64,000 bases of DNA from Sulfurisphaera javensis (GCF_041154675.1 NZ_AP031322.1:1426001-1490000); one strand, 5' to 3'; counted from the first letter of the stretch, positions 29,803 through 39,269 are shown. The notes: a model not told the origin generated them from the sequence alone. Numbers and translations: made by a program.

Positions 29803-31917
29803 ATGGAGACAATAACTGTTGACAAGTTACCGTTAGATGAAAAAATTATCCTAATTTTAAAGAAAAGGGGAATTAGAACTTTAAATCCTCCACAAGCCGA
29901 AGCAATTAAGAAAGGACTTTTAGAAGGTAAAAGATTATTGGTTACTTCGCCTACGGCCTCTGGTAAAACACTAATAGCTGAATTAGGAATGGTTAATTAT
30001 CTTTTATCGAAAGGTGGAAAAGCAATTTATATAACCCCTTTGAGGGCTCTAACAAACGAAAAATATAATACATTTAAGGATTGGGAAAGTTTAGGCTTAA
30101 AAATAGGAATGTCAAGTGGAGATTATGATACAGACGACTCTTGGTTAGAAAACTATGATATAATAGTTACGACTTATGAAAAGTTAGACTCGCTATGGAG
30201 ACATAAAGCAAAATGGTTGAATGATGTGTCTTATTTTGTTCTAGATGAATTTCATTATTTAAATGACCCTGAAAGAGGACCAACAGTGGAATCTGTAGCC
30301 ATAAGAGCAAAAAGGAAAGGGGTTGTGTTGGGATTAAGTGCTACAATTAGTAATGGAAATGAAATAGCAAAATGGCTTAATGCTGAATTAGTTGCTACTA
30401 ATTGGAGGCCCGTTCCCTTAAAGGAAGGAATAATATACCCAGAAAAAAAAGATTTCATAATAGTTTATAAAGACAATTCAACTAGAAAAGTCTATGGAGA
30501 CGACCCTATAATAGCCTACACTATAGATATAGTATCAAAAGGAGGACAAGTACTAGTTTTTAGATCTTCTAGGAAATTAGCCGAATCCACGGCAAGAAAA
30601 ATAGCCCAATATATGAATTTTATAAAGTTAGAAGATAAAAAACTACTTGACATAGGGAGAGAAATAAAAGAAGTTGATGATGCTGGAACAAATGAGAAAG
30701 AAGATCTATATAATTTAATAATAAAAGGAGTATCTTATCATCATGCAGGTTTATCTAAAAAGTTGAGGGATATAATTGAGTCTTCATTTAGAGAAAGAAT
30801 ATTGAAAGTTATTGTTGCGACTCCAACGCTAGCCGCAGGAGTAAACTTACCAGCAAGGGCAGTAATAATTGGAGATATTTACAGATATAATAGGAAAGTC
30901 GTTGGTTATATGGATCTTATTCCAGTCATGGATTATAAGCAAATGAGTGGAAGAGCTGGTAGACCAGGATTTGATGAAAATGGAGAAGCTGTAATTGTGG
31001 TTCGATCAAAAAGAGAAGCACAAAAAGTCTTTGAAAGATATTTGATGTCTGATGTAGAGCCAATTGAATCTAAGTTAGGATCTGAAAGTGCATTTTATTC
31101 ATTTCTTATAAGTATAATTGCCTCAGAAGGAGAAAAAACAGAGAGAGAATTATTAGAATATGTAAAAGAGACACTATTGCCCAAGGAGTTAGCAAAGAAA
31201 TATTTTAAGTCTGGGTTAAACTGGTTATTAGATCATGATATTTTCATCAAAATAGAGGATAAAATTAAGCTTTCTCGTTTTGGAAGCAGAATTTCAGATC
31301 TTTATATTAATCCATTTACTGCAGTGACTATAAGAGAAGCATTAGAAAAAAGTGAAAAAAGCTGTGAAATTGCGTATCTTCATTTACTTGCATATACACC
31401 AGATGGTCCAACAATAAGTGTAAGCAAATCTGAGGAAGAAGCGCTAATAGATGAACTTAACTGCGAGTTATTAGTAGATGAGCCGGAGGATGAATATGAA
31501 TTTTCTAATTATATCTCTGCATTAAAAGTTGCTTTCATAGTTTATGATTGGATAAATGAGATTGATGAAGATACAATTTTGGGAAAATATGGTATAGGTT
31601 CAGGTGATTTAAGGGCTATAATTGATACTATGGATTGGTTAACTTATTCTGGTTTTCATGTAGCATCAGTATTAGAACTGAAAGATCACAAAGAAGTATT
31701 AGAAGAACTTCATATGAGAGTTAAAGATGGAATTAAGCCAGAACTAATAGAATTAGTTAAAGTTCCTGGAATAGGAAGAGCCAGAGCTCGATTACTGTAT
31801 CAACACGATATTAAAAGACCAGAAGATATAGTAATGAACCCAGAAAAAGTAAAACGATTATTAGGTCCAAATCTTGGGGAGAAAATTGTCAGAGAAGCTG
31901 CAAGAATTATTGCTTAA
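29803..31917 (+). CDS. hel308: Hel308/Hjm superfamily 2 DNA helicase
   Basis: A 704-residue helicase of standard length. Motifs in order: Q-motif FNPPQAEAI-like LNPPQAEAI, Walker [10 protein letters not shown] near 49, motif Ia [16 protein letters not shown] (DExH, near 147), [24 protein letters not shown] (motif V) and [10 protein letters not shown] (motif VI). The tail has the ratchet domain and a helix-loop-helix ([14 protein letters not shown]). It unwinds forked DNA in the 3' to 5' direction and acts in fork restart and recombination. A TATA-like CTTTTAAGG lies around 29768-29776. Confidence 0.96.
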   Translation: METITVDKLPLDEKIILILKKRGIRTLNPPQAEAIKKGLLEGKRLLVTSPTASGKTLIAELGMVNYLLSKGGKAIYITPLRALTNEKYNTFKDWESLGLKIGMSSGDYDTDDSWLENYDIIVTTYEKLDSLWRHKAKWLNDVSYFVLDEFHYLNDPERGPTVESVAIRAKRKGVVLGLSATISNGNEIAKWLNAELVATNWRPVPLKEGIIYPEKKDFIIVYKDNSTRKVYGDDPIIAYTIDIVSKGGQVLVFRSSRKLAESTARKIAQYMNFIKLEDKKLLDIGREIKEVDDAGTNEKEDLYNLIIKGVSYHHAGLSKKLRDIIESSFRERILKVIVATPTLAAGVNLPARAVIIGDIYRYNRKVVGYMDLIPVMDYKQMSGRAGRPGFDENGEAVIVVRSKREAQKVFERYLMSDVEPIESKLGSESAFYSFLISIIASEGEKTERELLEYVKETLLPKELAKKYFKSGLNWLLDHDIFIKIEDKIKLSRFGSRISDLYINPFTAVTIREALEKSEKSCEIAYLHLLAYTPDGPTISVSKSEEEALIDELNCELLVDEPEDEYEFSNYISALKVAFIVYDWINEIDEDTILGKYGIGSGDLRAIIDTMDWLTYSGFHVASVLELKDHKEVLEELHMRVKDGIKPELIELVKVPGIGRARARLLYQHDIKRPEDIVMNPEKVKRLLGPNLGEKIVREAARIIA

Positions 31918-32071
31918 ATATATACTAGAAGAGAAAAATGAGTTTGTAATTCAATGTAAAGAGTTAGAAAGAGTAAAAAAACTGTTTTTAGCCTTAGGTC
32001 GAAACATAATAGTGAAGGAAAAGAAAAATGAAGAAGAATGTGTTATAATGGTATATTCCCATGCTTTTTAG
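31874..32071 (+). CDS. Small ORF overlapping the end of hel308
   Basis: A frame of 65 codons starting TTG at 31874 (another TTG at 31886) inside the end of hel308 and ending within the convergent pccB. The part after residue 14 reads [29 protein letters not shown], which looks like a real helical/beta protein rather than noise. A GGGGAGAA purine run lies nearby. I do not recognise a family. It could be a genuine small coupled gene; confidence is moderate since both ends overlap other genes. Confidence 0.45.
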   Translation: MGRKLSEKLQELLLKYILEEKNEFVIQCKELERVKKLFLALGRNIIVKEKKNEEECVIMVYSHAF

Positions 32072-33614
32072 GATATCTATATTCTCTCTTAGTCTTTAAC
32101 ATTTCTAATCCAGCAGCTATCACTCTTCTTGTGTCTTTTGGTTCAATTACATCATCTACTAATCCTTTTTCAGCAGCCCAGTATGGATTTGCAAATAGTT
32201 TCCTATATTCAGCTATTCTTTGTTTTAGCACATCGTCTGGATTAGTTGCTTGTTGTATTTCTTTTCTATATAAAATTCTTACAGCACCTTCTGGCCCAGT
32301 TACAGCAATTTCAGCTGTTGGCCATGCGTAAACTAAATCTGCACCTAAGCTCTTAATACTCATTGCTATATGAGCTCCCCCATAAGATTTCCTTATAATT
32401 ACCGTAATCTTTGGAACTGTAGCTTCAGCGAATGCATATAGCATCTTTGCTCCATGCCTAATTATTCCCTTATATTCTTGTTCTGTTCCGGGTACATAAC
32501 CTGGGGTATCTACTAAGCTAATTAAAGGAATATTAAATGCGTCACAGAACCTTATAAATCTGGCAGCTTTATCTGCTGCATCTATATCAATTGAACCACC
32601 AAACTCTTCTGGGTTATTTGCAACAATGCCTACAACATTACCAGCGATTCTAGCAAATCCAACGATTATATTTTGTGCCCAATGTCTGTGTACTTCAAGG
32701 AACTCTCCGTTATCTACAATCTTATATATTATTTCCCTCATGTTATATGGTTTTGCTGCATCATTAGGAACTATTTGTTCAACCCCAGCTGCATCTCTAT
32801 CTGCTGGGTCACCAGTATCAATATAAGGTGGTTCTTCCATGTTATTTGAAGGCAAATATGATAGCAACCTCTTAGTTAAGTTAATTGCTTCTTGCTCGTT
32901 ATCAACCATAAAGTGTACTACACCAGATTTCGTTGCGTGTACAACTGCTCCGCCCAAGTCTTGGAATGATACTTCTTCTCCAAGTACTACTTTAGTAATC
33001 TCTGGACCAGTTACAAACATGTAATATGCATCTCCTTTGATCATTATTATGAAGTCCGTTAATGCTGGTGAATATACTGCTCCTCCAGCTGCAGGACCTG
33101 CCATAATTGTTATTTGTGGAATAACTCCAGATGCCATAACGTTCATTTTAAATACAGCACCATATCCTTCTAATGACATTGCACCTTCTTGTATTCTAGC
33201 TCCGCCAGAGTCATTAATACCAACTACTGGTGCACCTACTTTTAATGCTAATTCATATACTCTTACAATTTTATTTGCATGCGTCTCTCCTAAGCTTCCT
33301 CCTAAAACAGTGAAATCTTGTGCGTAAGCAAATACAGTTCTTCCATCAACTTTTCCCCATCCAGTTACTACACCATCTCCATAGAATCTTTGCTTATCTA
33401 AACCAAATTCAGTAGCCCTAGTAGTTGCGAATGTCATTATCTCATTATATTTTCCATCATCGAATAGTAATGCTAATCTTTCTCTTGCAGTTAACTTACC
33501 TTTACTGTGCTGGAATTGTATTCTTTCGTCTCCTCCACCCTTATATGCTTTTTCTTTTAATTGTCTTAATTCTTCAATTAATTTTTCAACTGGGGGTTTT
33601 TCGTATATGGACAT
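32043..33614 (-). CDS. pccB: Acetyl/propionyl-CoA carboxylase, carboxyltransferase subunit
   Basis: A 523-residue protein of the decarboxylase/carboxyltransferase family, with the oxyanion-hole motifs GGSLGETHANKI, GINDSGGARIQEGA and the second-half GYVPGTEQEYKGIIRHGAK and SYGGAHIAMSIK. The ATG at 33614 has a GGTGG ribosome site 5 bases upstream. With the biotin carboxylase and carrier genes upstream in the operon it forms the bifunctional carboxylase that makes malonyl-CoA and methylmalonyl-CoA in the 3-hydroxypropionate/4-hydroxybutyrate cycle. Confidence 0.96.
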   Translation of the reverse strand: MSIYEKPPVEKLIEELRQLKEKAYKGGGDERIQFQHSKGKLTARERLALLFDDGKYNEIMTFATTRATEFGLDKQRFYGDGVVTGWGKVDGRTVFAYAQDFTVLGGSLGETHANKIVRVYELALKVGAPVVGINDSGGARIQEGAMSLEGYGAVFKMNVMASGVIPQITIMAGPAAGGAVYSPALTDFIIMIKGDAYYMFVTGPEITKVVLGEEVSFQDLGGAVVHATKSGVVHFMVDNEQEAINLTKRLLSYLPSNNMEEPPYIDTGDPADRDAAGVEQIVPNDAAKPYNMREIIYKIVDNGEFLEVHRHWAQNIIVGFARIAGNVVGIVANNPEEFGGSIDIDAADKAARFIRFCDAFNIPLISLVDTPGYVPGTEQEYKGIIRHGAKMLYAFAEATVPKITVIIRKSYGGAHIAMSIKSLGADLVYAWPTAEIAVTGPEGAVRILYRKEIQQATNPDDVLKQRIAEYRKLFANPYWAAEKGLVDDVIEPKDTRRVIAAGLEMLKTKREYRYPKKHGNIPL

Positions 33615-33663
33615 TTTTACCACCTAATTACATGGGAACTATAATGCTTTACAAGAAGAAAAA

Positions 33664-34167
33664 TCATTTAATTATAAGAAGCAAATCACCTTTCTTTACA
33701 CCTTGTCCAGGCTTTACTAATATCTTTTGTACAACTCCGGCTACTGGTGCTGAAATAATAGTTTCGCTCTTCATTGCTTCGATAGACAATAATGGTTGGC
33801 CTTTGTTTACAGCATCTCCTTCTTTCACCCTTATTTGCACTATTCTTCCCTGCATTGGAGATAATATCTCTCCTTCTTTTCCTTTTATTAATTCCTCAAT
33901 CGACTTTCCTTGTTCTATCGGAGTTTCTGTTATTCTATCTACCTTAAAGATTGTTTCATCGTCAATAATTATATATCCTTGATCGACGTAGACCCTGTGA
34001 ACTTCTCCATTTATTTTAAATAGTAATTCTCCTTCTCTCCAGCCTGGTCCAATATATTCTATTTTAAATTCATTATCCTCAAACTTTATTATATCCTCAT
34101 TTCCTTTCTGATCATAAGTCATTACATAATTATCTCCTAAATCTGATGAAATCCTTAGTAACTTCAT
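33664..34167 (-). CDS. accB: Biotin carboxyl carrier protein of acetyl/propionyl-CoA carboxylase
   Basis: A 167-residue protein. The C-terminal biotinyl domain (from about 95) has LSIEAMKSETII, where the Lys of AMKSE receives biotin, and ends with KILVKPGQGVKKGDLLLII. The N-terminal part is a beta-rich linker unlike that of bacterial AccB. The ATG at 34167 overlaps the accC stop by one base (TAATG) and follows a GGTGAT ribosome site. It shuttles the carboxyl group between AccC and PccB. Confidence 0.95.
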   Translation of the reverse strand: MKLLRISSDLGDNYVMTYDQKGNEDIIKFEDNEFKIEYIGPGWREGELLFKINGEVHRVYVDQGYIIIDDETIFKVDRITETPIEQGKSIEELIKGKEGEILSPMQGRIVQIRVKEGDAVNKGQPLLSIEAMKSETIISAPVAGVVQKILVKPGQGVKKGDLLLIIK

Positions 34168-35705
34168 TACCACATCACCCTATATGAAGATTGTTGTAAT
34201 AATCCATAAGTCTTCCAGTTTGACTTTCTTTGTGTATTTTGTGAAGTCTGTTGTGTAATTGCTGTTGCTTTCTTATAGTATCCTCTCTGATAGAGTGTTG
34301 CAGCTAAAGCAGCTTTCATTTGCTCCTTAGCTTTTAAGTACTTTACAAATTGCTCCCTTTTTTCACTAATGTAAGCTGTTGAGAACTTTCCTTTCTGGAA
34401 ATCTTCTTCTTGTGAAATCCATTTATATAATTCAATAGTTGTTCTTACTCCACCAATCTTATAATCGTTTAATGCTCTAATACCAGCTTGAATTGCTGTT
34501 GGCCTATCTGGCCCATAAACAATAAGTTTTGAAACTAAAGAATCATAGAATGGAGGAACATAACTACCTAAAGTAACACCACTATCAACTCTTACTCCAG
34601 GACCAGTAGGTTCTTTATAATAAGTTATAAATCCAGAGCTGCCAGTGAAGTCATTTAATGGGTCTTCTGCATTGATTCTATATTCTATTGCATGTCCTCT
34701 TACTCTTTTATTTAATTCTTCTTGCGTGAATGGTAGTGGTTGATCTGCTACTATGTTTATTTGCAGTTTTACTAGATCTAGTCTGAATATCAGTTCTGTT
34801 ATTGGGTGTTCTACTTGTAGTCTTTTGTTTAATTCAAGGAAGTAGAAATCTCTTGTTGTGTCTGAAAATACTGTTTCGAATGTTCCTAAAGTATAATAGT
34901 GTATTAGTTGACCAAATTTAATTATTGGCTCAAACATTGACTCTCTTTCTTCCATTTTTAATGCGGGAGAGGGTGCTTCTTCAATTAATTTTTGATTTCT
35001 TCTTTGTATAGTACATTCTCTTTCCCATGCTACCACATAATTACCATATTTGTCACCAATCAATTGGAACTCTATATGTCTTGGATTTACTGCAGCTTTT
35101 TCTATATATAAATCTGCTTTTCCAAATGCTTGATAAGCTAATCTTTTGTTTCTCTCCCATACTTCCACTAATTGATCTGGATTATCAACTCTTGTTATTC
35201 CAGTACCTCCTCCACCGAATGCCGCCTTTACCATTATCGGGTAACCAATTTTTTCGGCTAATTTTAATGCCTCATCTAGGGACTCAATTGGTCCATCTGA
35301 GCCAGGGGAAATTGGGACACCAGCCTGTTTTGCTATTCTTTTACCATCTAATTTGCTTTTTATTGCTCTCATAGCATCTACTGGCGGGCCGATCCAAGTT
35401 ATTCCAGCTTTAACTACTGCTTCAGCGAAGTCTGCATTTTCAGACAAAAACCCGTAACCGGGATGTATTGCATCTGCATGTGCTTTTTCTGCTGCATCAA
35501 TTATTGCCTGAATATTTAGGTAGCTTTGTAATGCTGGTGCTGGACCAATATAGTAGGCTTCATCAGCATACTTTACGTGCAAAGCATATTTATCTGCTTC
35601 AGAATATACTGCAACAGCTTTCATTCCCATTTCTTTAACAGCTTTCATTACTCTTACAGCAATTTCTCCTCTGTTAGCAACGAGTACTTTTCCAAAAGGT
35701 GGCAT
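34167..35705 (-). CDS. accC: Biotin carboxylase subunit
   Basis: A 512-residue ATP-grasp enzyme. Start MPPFGKVLVANRGEIAVRVM, then IHPGYGFLSENADFA, the glycine-rich KAAFGGGGTGI and the FLELNKRLQVEHPITE block hold the ATP and biotin sites. The last 60 residues are more polar and vary from bacterial forms. First gene of the accC-accB-pccB operon; it makes carboxybiotin from bicarbonate. A TATA-like CTTTTTAAAC lies at 35736-35745, giving a leader of about 9 bases. Confidence 0.96.
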   Translation of the reverse strand: MPPFGKVLVANRGEIAVRVMKAVKEMGMKAVAVYSEADKYALHVKYADEAYYIGPAPALQSYLNIQAIIDAAEKAHADAIHPGYGFLSENADFAEAVVKAGITWIGPPVDAMRAIKSKLDGKRIAKQAGVPISPGSDGPIESLDEALKLAEKIGYPIMVKAAFGGGGTGITRVDNPDQLVEVWERNKRLAYQAFGKADLYIEKAAVNPRHIEFQLIGDKYGNYVVAWERECTIQRRNQKLIEEAPSPALKMEERESMFEPIIKFGQLIHYYTLGTFETVFSDTTRDFYFLELNKRLQVEHPITELIFRLDLVKLQINIVADQPLPFTQEELNKRVRGHAIEYRINAEDPLNDFTGSSGFITYYKEPTGPGVRVDSGVTLGSYVPPFYDSLVSKLIVYGPDRPTAIQAGIRALNDYKIGGVRTTIELYKWISQEEDFQKGKFSTAYISEKREQFVKYLKAKEQMKAALAATLYQRGYYKKATAITQQTSQNTQRKSNWKTYGLLQQSSYRVMW

Positions 35706-35745
35706 TTTTGTTCTACTTATAATAGAGTATTTATGGTTTAAAAAG

Positions 35746-35773
35746 TTTTAATCTTACAGTTTTAATCATACAG
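35746..35773 (-). repeat. Two tandem 14-bp repeats abutting the accC promoter
   Basis: Plus-strand units TTTTAATCTTACAG (35746-35759) and TTTTAATCATACAG (35760-35773) differ at one base and follow each other without gap. They end exactly where the TATA-like element for accC begins, at the place where archaeal activators bind. The spacing of 14 bp is not a full turn. No similar pair was seen at other genes of this window. Confidence 0.6.
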
Positions 35774-35910
35774 ATTAAAAAAAGAATATAATTATAATCT
35801 CAAATTATTCATTTAATAAAATTTATTAAGAAAATAAGGAATGAACATAGTGACTAAAGATATTAAATTTAGTTTTATCCTCATAGGAAGAACGAGTCTT
35901 AACAAGAATC

Positions 35911-35925
35911 TAAAAAAATAAAAGA
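35911..35925 (-). terminator. T-rich stretch after the ABC transporter operon and its C/D RNA
   Basis: Minus strand TCTTTTATTTTTTTA directly follows box D of the C/D RNA at 35926-35973. Archaeal transcription usually ends at such T-rich tracts without a hairpin, so this is a likely 3' end for the ABC operon and the RNA. Confidence 0.45.
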
Positions 35926-35973
35926 TCAGTGCTCGCGCATGTCATCACAGTCAGTTCCCGGATTCCACATCAT
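35926..35973 (-). ncRNA. C/D box guide RNA, candidate 3, fused to the 3' end of the ABC permease gene
   Basis: Minus strand: box C ATGATGT (35973-35967) whose TGA is the stop codon of the permease (35972-35970), 12-nt guide (35966-35955), D' CTGA (35954-35951), 2-nt linker, C' GTGATGA (35948-35942), 12-nt guide (35941-35930) and D CTGA (35929-35926), then a T-rich tract. The segment is strikingly G+C-rich (guide CATGCGCGAGCA) within an AT-rich area. Box and guide spacing is canonical. Targets not determined. Confidence 0.85.
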
Positions 35974-37595
35974 GCAAGATAAATTCCTTCCTCTGCAATA
36001 TATTTCTTTCTTGCCAAATCCATTAATTTTCTCGTAAATAAGATTGAGTATATTATTACTATTATCCCGAAGAGTAATGAGACCCATGAAGCTAATACTA
36101 TATTACCATTAGCCGTAGCTACATCTATTAACTTCATCATTCCAGTACGTACTTCTAAGTTATAGTTTTGTATAATATCTGGCCAATATTCTCCAATAGC
36201 TAAACCTCCCCATGCGCTGTTTATAGTACTAGATAAACCTGCAATAATATAAGGAAAAGTTCCAGGTAAAATTACATATCTCATTTTTTGCCAGAATGTA
36301 AATCCATAGTTTTTCATGATTTCCCAATACTGTTCTGGCAAATTTTTAACTCCCATCCAGAAGCTATAAAAGACGTAATAGAACGTTGATATAAAACCTA
36401 GAAGTAAAACGTAAAACTCATTAGTAAATGGTCCAAAGATATTATGTGTAAATGAGAGAGTAACTAAAAAGAGCAAAGGAAAGTAAGCTGGAGCCGGCAA
36501 AGATGCGTAAGCTTGGATTAATGGTGTAATTATTTTGTCTGCATTTTCATGAGTAGCTACGTAATACCCTAAAAATATAGCAAAAAGTAAAGAGATAGTA
36601 GCAATTATTGTGACTCTCAAATAGTCTACTCCTATTGCTACAAGATCTGAAGGTAAAGTTGAAATTAGATAATTCCATGTAGAAGGAGAAACTGATAGGA
36701 TAGTAGTTATTGCACCATAAAGTATTAGAGCTAGCAGAAATACACCAACAACTATACCACTAATTTTCCATAGGTATTTATGTTCTTTCTCTTCCTCTTC
36801 CGTTTCCTCAGGCTTTCTAAGTTTGGCTGGTGTGGGAAAAACTTTAGACAATTTAGCTGGAACTGAAAGAGTACTTGAAAGTCTTGTAGTATAACCGAAA
36901 TGAATTCTTCCTCTCTTCTTAACTGATATCTCAGTATCAAGTCCATATCTTTCAACGCTATATCTCGCAAACTCTCTCAGAAGTAAAGTTATAGCAGTAG
37001 AGAAAATTCCTATAACAGCAACACCGATCAAAGCGTCACCATAATCATTTTCGCTCACCAAATTAGCAATAACAGTTCCTATTCCAAAAACTTGATAGGT
37101 ATGTAGACCCACTGAAAATACCTCACTAACTGTTATGTAAAAAAGACCATCAGCAAAACTAGGAATTAAATTTGCAGCTATTCTAGGAATTGAGAATGGT
37201 ATGTAAACTCTAGTCATAGTTCCCCAGAATCTAAATCTATAATTTTCAGCTACTTCAAGTAAATCTTGGGGAACTGTTTTAAAAGCTTGATATTCGCCCA
37301 TCCAGATATTCCATACTGTAGCTGTGAAAACTAAGAAGAGAACTGCAAATTCGACCCCTAAACTTCCTCCAATATCATAGATGAAGAAGATTAAAACTAT
37401 AGGGAAAAAGCTGAATACTGGAACTGATTCGAAAACCTCGATTAAACTTACGTAAATATTTTCAAATACTCTATTTTTTACACTAGCATAAGCTAAGAAC
37501 CAACCTGTTACAATAGCAAATAATATAGTAATCCAAACTCTTCCTATACTAGCCAGAGAGGCTAAAATCATAGTGATTAATAGAGATAAATTCAT
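35970..37595 (-). CDS. ABC importer permease with duplicated domains (anion-type)
   Basis: A 541-residue membrane protein made of two homologous BPD-type permease domains joined by a charged linker (around 255-275). Each half has the EAA loop: AENYRFRFWGTMTRVYIPFSIPRIAANLIPSF and MKNYGFTFWQKMRYVILPGTFPYIIAGL. This is the plan of the duplicated permease of anion (nitrate/sulfonate/taurine-like) importers. No substrate-binding protein gene lies beside it. Its start overlaps the ATPase gene by 4 bases. Substrate unknown. Confidence 0.87.
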   Translation of the reverse strand: MNLSLLITMILASLASIGRVWITILFAIVTGWFLAYASVKNRVFENIYVSLIEVFESVPVFSFFPIVLIFFIYDIGGSLGVEFAVLFLVFTATVWNIWMGEYQAFKTVPQDLLEVAENYRFRFWGTMTRVYIPFSIPRIAANLIPSFADGLFYITVSEVFSVGLHTYQVFGIGTVIANLVSENDYGDALIGVAVIGIFSTAITLLLREFARYSVERYGLDTEISVKKRGRIHFGYTTRLSSTLSVPAKLSKVFPTPAKLRKPEETEEEEKEHKYLWKISGIVVGVFLLALILYGAITTILSVSPSTWNYLISTLPSDLVAIGVDYLRVTIIATISLLFAIFLGYYVATHENADKIITPLIQAYASLPAPAYFPLLFLVTLSFTHNIFGPFTNEFYVLLLGFISTFYYVFYSFWMGVKNLPEQYWEIMKNYGFTFWQKMRYVILPGTFPYIIAGLSSTINSAWGGLAIGEYWPDIIQNYNLEVRTGMMKLIDVATANGNIVLASWVSLLFGIIVIIYSILFTRKLMDLARKKYIAEEGIYLA

Positions 37596-38320
37596 TTTTT
37601 ATCATCTTCATTTACTTTTACTTTTTTACTCACTGGTGTTAATAATTTATATAAGGTATCTAGGTATTCTGCAAATTTAGGATCTCTCGGATCTCTAGGC
37701 CTTTCTAGTTCTACTTTTATTTCCCCCACAACTCTAGCTGGGCTTTCATTTAAAACGTAAATCCTATCAGATAATTCAACAACTTCATTTAAATTATGAG
37801 AGACTAGAACAGCTGCTCTAAGGTTTGTCTCTGGCGAGAATATCATTTGATATATTTCTTGTCTCAGACCTTCAGCAGTTAACTCATCTAAATGAGAAAA
37901 GGGTTCATCCATTAGAAGTACAATTGGTTCAGCTGCTAATGCTCTAGCAATAGCAATTCTTTGTCTCATACCCCCACTAAGTTGTTTAGGATATAAGTTT
38001 TCAAAACCAGATAGTCCTACAATTTCTAACATTTTTCTAGCTATTTTATCCTCTTCTTCTTTTGATAATTTTCTGTATTTTAAACCAAGTTTCACATTTT
38101 CCAGGGCTGTCATCCAGGGAAATGTTGCAATTGATTGATGAACTAAAGCAATTTTTGGAGTTGGTTTAGTTATTTTCTTTCCAAGTAGTCTAACTTCTCC
38201 TTCTTTAGGTTGAATAAATCCTCCTAATATTCTTAATAAAGTTGACTTTCCTATGCCAGAAGGACCTACAATAGTTATTAATTCTTTATCAAATGCTGTT
38301 ATGTTAACTCCTTTGAACAC
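37592..38320 (-). CDS. ABC importer ATPase (NrtD/TauB/SsuB type)
   Basis: A 242-residue ATPase if started at the GTG at 38320. Walker A GPSGIGKST, LSGGMRQRIAIARAL signature, VLLMDEPFSHLD Walker B and SHNLNEV switch His are all present. The start is uncertain: the same frame continues upstream for about 20 codons with protein-like sequence (GRILEGINLAYAYIDDNFVF) that matches the first strands of ABC ATPases, but no ATG, GTG or TTG is found before a stop. A strong GGTGG ribosome site with an ATG at 38376-38374 lies in another frame. The ATPase powers the duplicated permease downstream. Confidence 0.9.
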   Translation of the reverse strand: MFKGVNITAFDKELITIVGPSGIGKSTLLRILGGFIQPKEGEVRLLGKKITKPTPKIALVHQSIATFPWMTALENVKLGLKYRKLSKEEEDKIARKMLEIVGLSGFENLYPKQLSGGMRQRIAIARALAAEPIVLLMDEPFSHLDELTAEGLRQEIYQMIFSPETNLRAAVLVSHNLNEVVELSDRIYVLNESPARVVGEIKVELERPRDPRDPKFAEYLDTLYKLLTPVSKKVKVNEDDKK

Positions 38321-38589
38321 AAAGTTATCATCTATATAAGCGTAGGCTAAATTTATTCCTTCTAAGATTCTTCCATCTGACCACCGGGATTAAGTTTTTC
38401 AAAATACTTATAAGCTTTTCTATTTTCTTAATCATAAGGCTATACTATTTAATATCATGAGTGTAAGTAATTAAATTTAAATTTCGTTAAACTCCGTTCA
38501 AAATGCAAAATCTAAAGAATATATGTATAAATATATCAATTTCAAAAGATCGAAAGCAAAGTTTATTAGAAAGTAATGTGTAATTTTAA

Positions 38590-38877
38590 ATGATAAAAAT
38601 GGCTTTCACAGTAACGGATACGGCGTTATTAATAGTCGTTGCAATAATATTGATATTTGGAGCCTCTAAGCTGCCAGATATTTTTAGAAACTTAGGAAGA
38701 GCTACTGGAGAATTTAAGAAGGGGCAGTTAGAGGCTCAAATGGAATTAGCACAGCTACAACAAATGCAACAACCACAGCAACAACAAGCTAGAGAGAAAG
38801 AATTACAGAGTAAAATTGATGAATTACAAAAACAATTAGAAGAATTAAAGAAACAACAACAATCACAAAATAAGTGA
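38590..38877 (+). CDS. tatA: Twin-arginine translocase TatA
   Basis: A 95-residue protein: one membrane helix (TALLIVVAIILIFG), the hinge FGASKLPDIFRNLGRATGEFKKG, and a long amphipathic, Gln-rich tail. This is a full TatA pattern with the FG-x-x-KLP motif. It may start at the second ATG (38599). First gene of a tatA-tatA-like-tatC operon; TatA forms the pore for folded proteins. The Gln-rich tail (QQMQQPQQQQ) is unusual. Confidence 0.93.
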   Translation: MIKMAFTVTDTALLIVVAIILIFGASKLPDIFRNLGRATGEFKKGQLEAQMELAQLQQMQQPQQQQAREKELQSKIDELQKQLEELKKQQQSQNK

Positions 38878-38903
38878 TTTTCTTTTTTCTTAAGGTGATT
38901 TAA

Positions 38904-39269
38904 ATGATTGGAAGTTTAGATGATTTTTTAATTGTTGTTCTTGTAGGAATATTATTATTTGCAGGAGATAAAAATTCTGTTAATTCTATTAAGAGTGTCC
39001 TAAAAGGATATAATGAATTTAAGAAGAGAAGGGATGAATTAGTAGCTGAACTAAGAAGAGAGATTAATGATATAGCAGAAGAATCTTCTACTCCCATTAG
39101 AGATGTTTCTCAACATTTTAAGCAAGGAGTAGAGAGCTTAAATAATAGTTATTTACAAGCTAGAAATAATTTCCAAGATATGAAAGTTAAACTTCTTGAA
39201 GAGAGAATAAAGGAACTTGAGGAAGAAATAGAGAAACTTAAAAAACAGACAAAAAGTGATACTAAATGA
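38904..39269 (+). CDS. Divergent TatA/TatB-like protein
   Basis: A 121-residue protein with a membrane helix (FLIVVLVGILLFAGD) and a long charged amphipathic/coiled-coil tail. The helix is followed by FAGDKNSVNSIKSVLKGYNEF, so the FG-x-x-KLP hinge of TatA is replaced. It lies between tatA and tatC and overlaps tatC by 4 bases. It could act as a TatB-like partner; that is inference from gene order and topology. Confidence 0.8.
   Translation: MIGSLDDFLIVVLVGILLFAGDKNSVNSIKSVLKGYNEFKKRRDELVAELRREINDIAEESSTPIRDVSQHFKQGVESLNNSYLQARNNFQDMKVKLLEERIKELEEEIEKLKKQTKSDTK

Noticed and set aside
32626-33327. Several plus-strand frames antisense to pccB
   Set aside because: All are antisense to the conserved carboxyltransferase and have skewed Ala/Pro/Ser composition.
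35746-35773. Tandem repeat as the start of a CRISPR array
   Set aside because: Only two 14-bp units with no spacers; no cas genes in the window.
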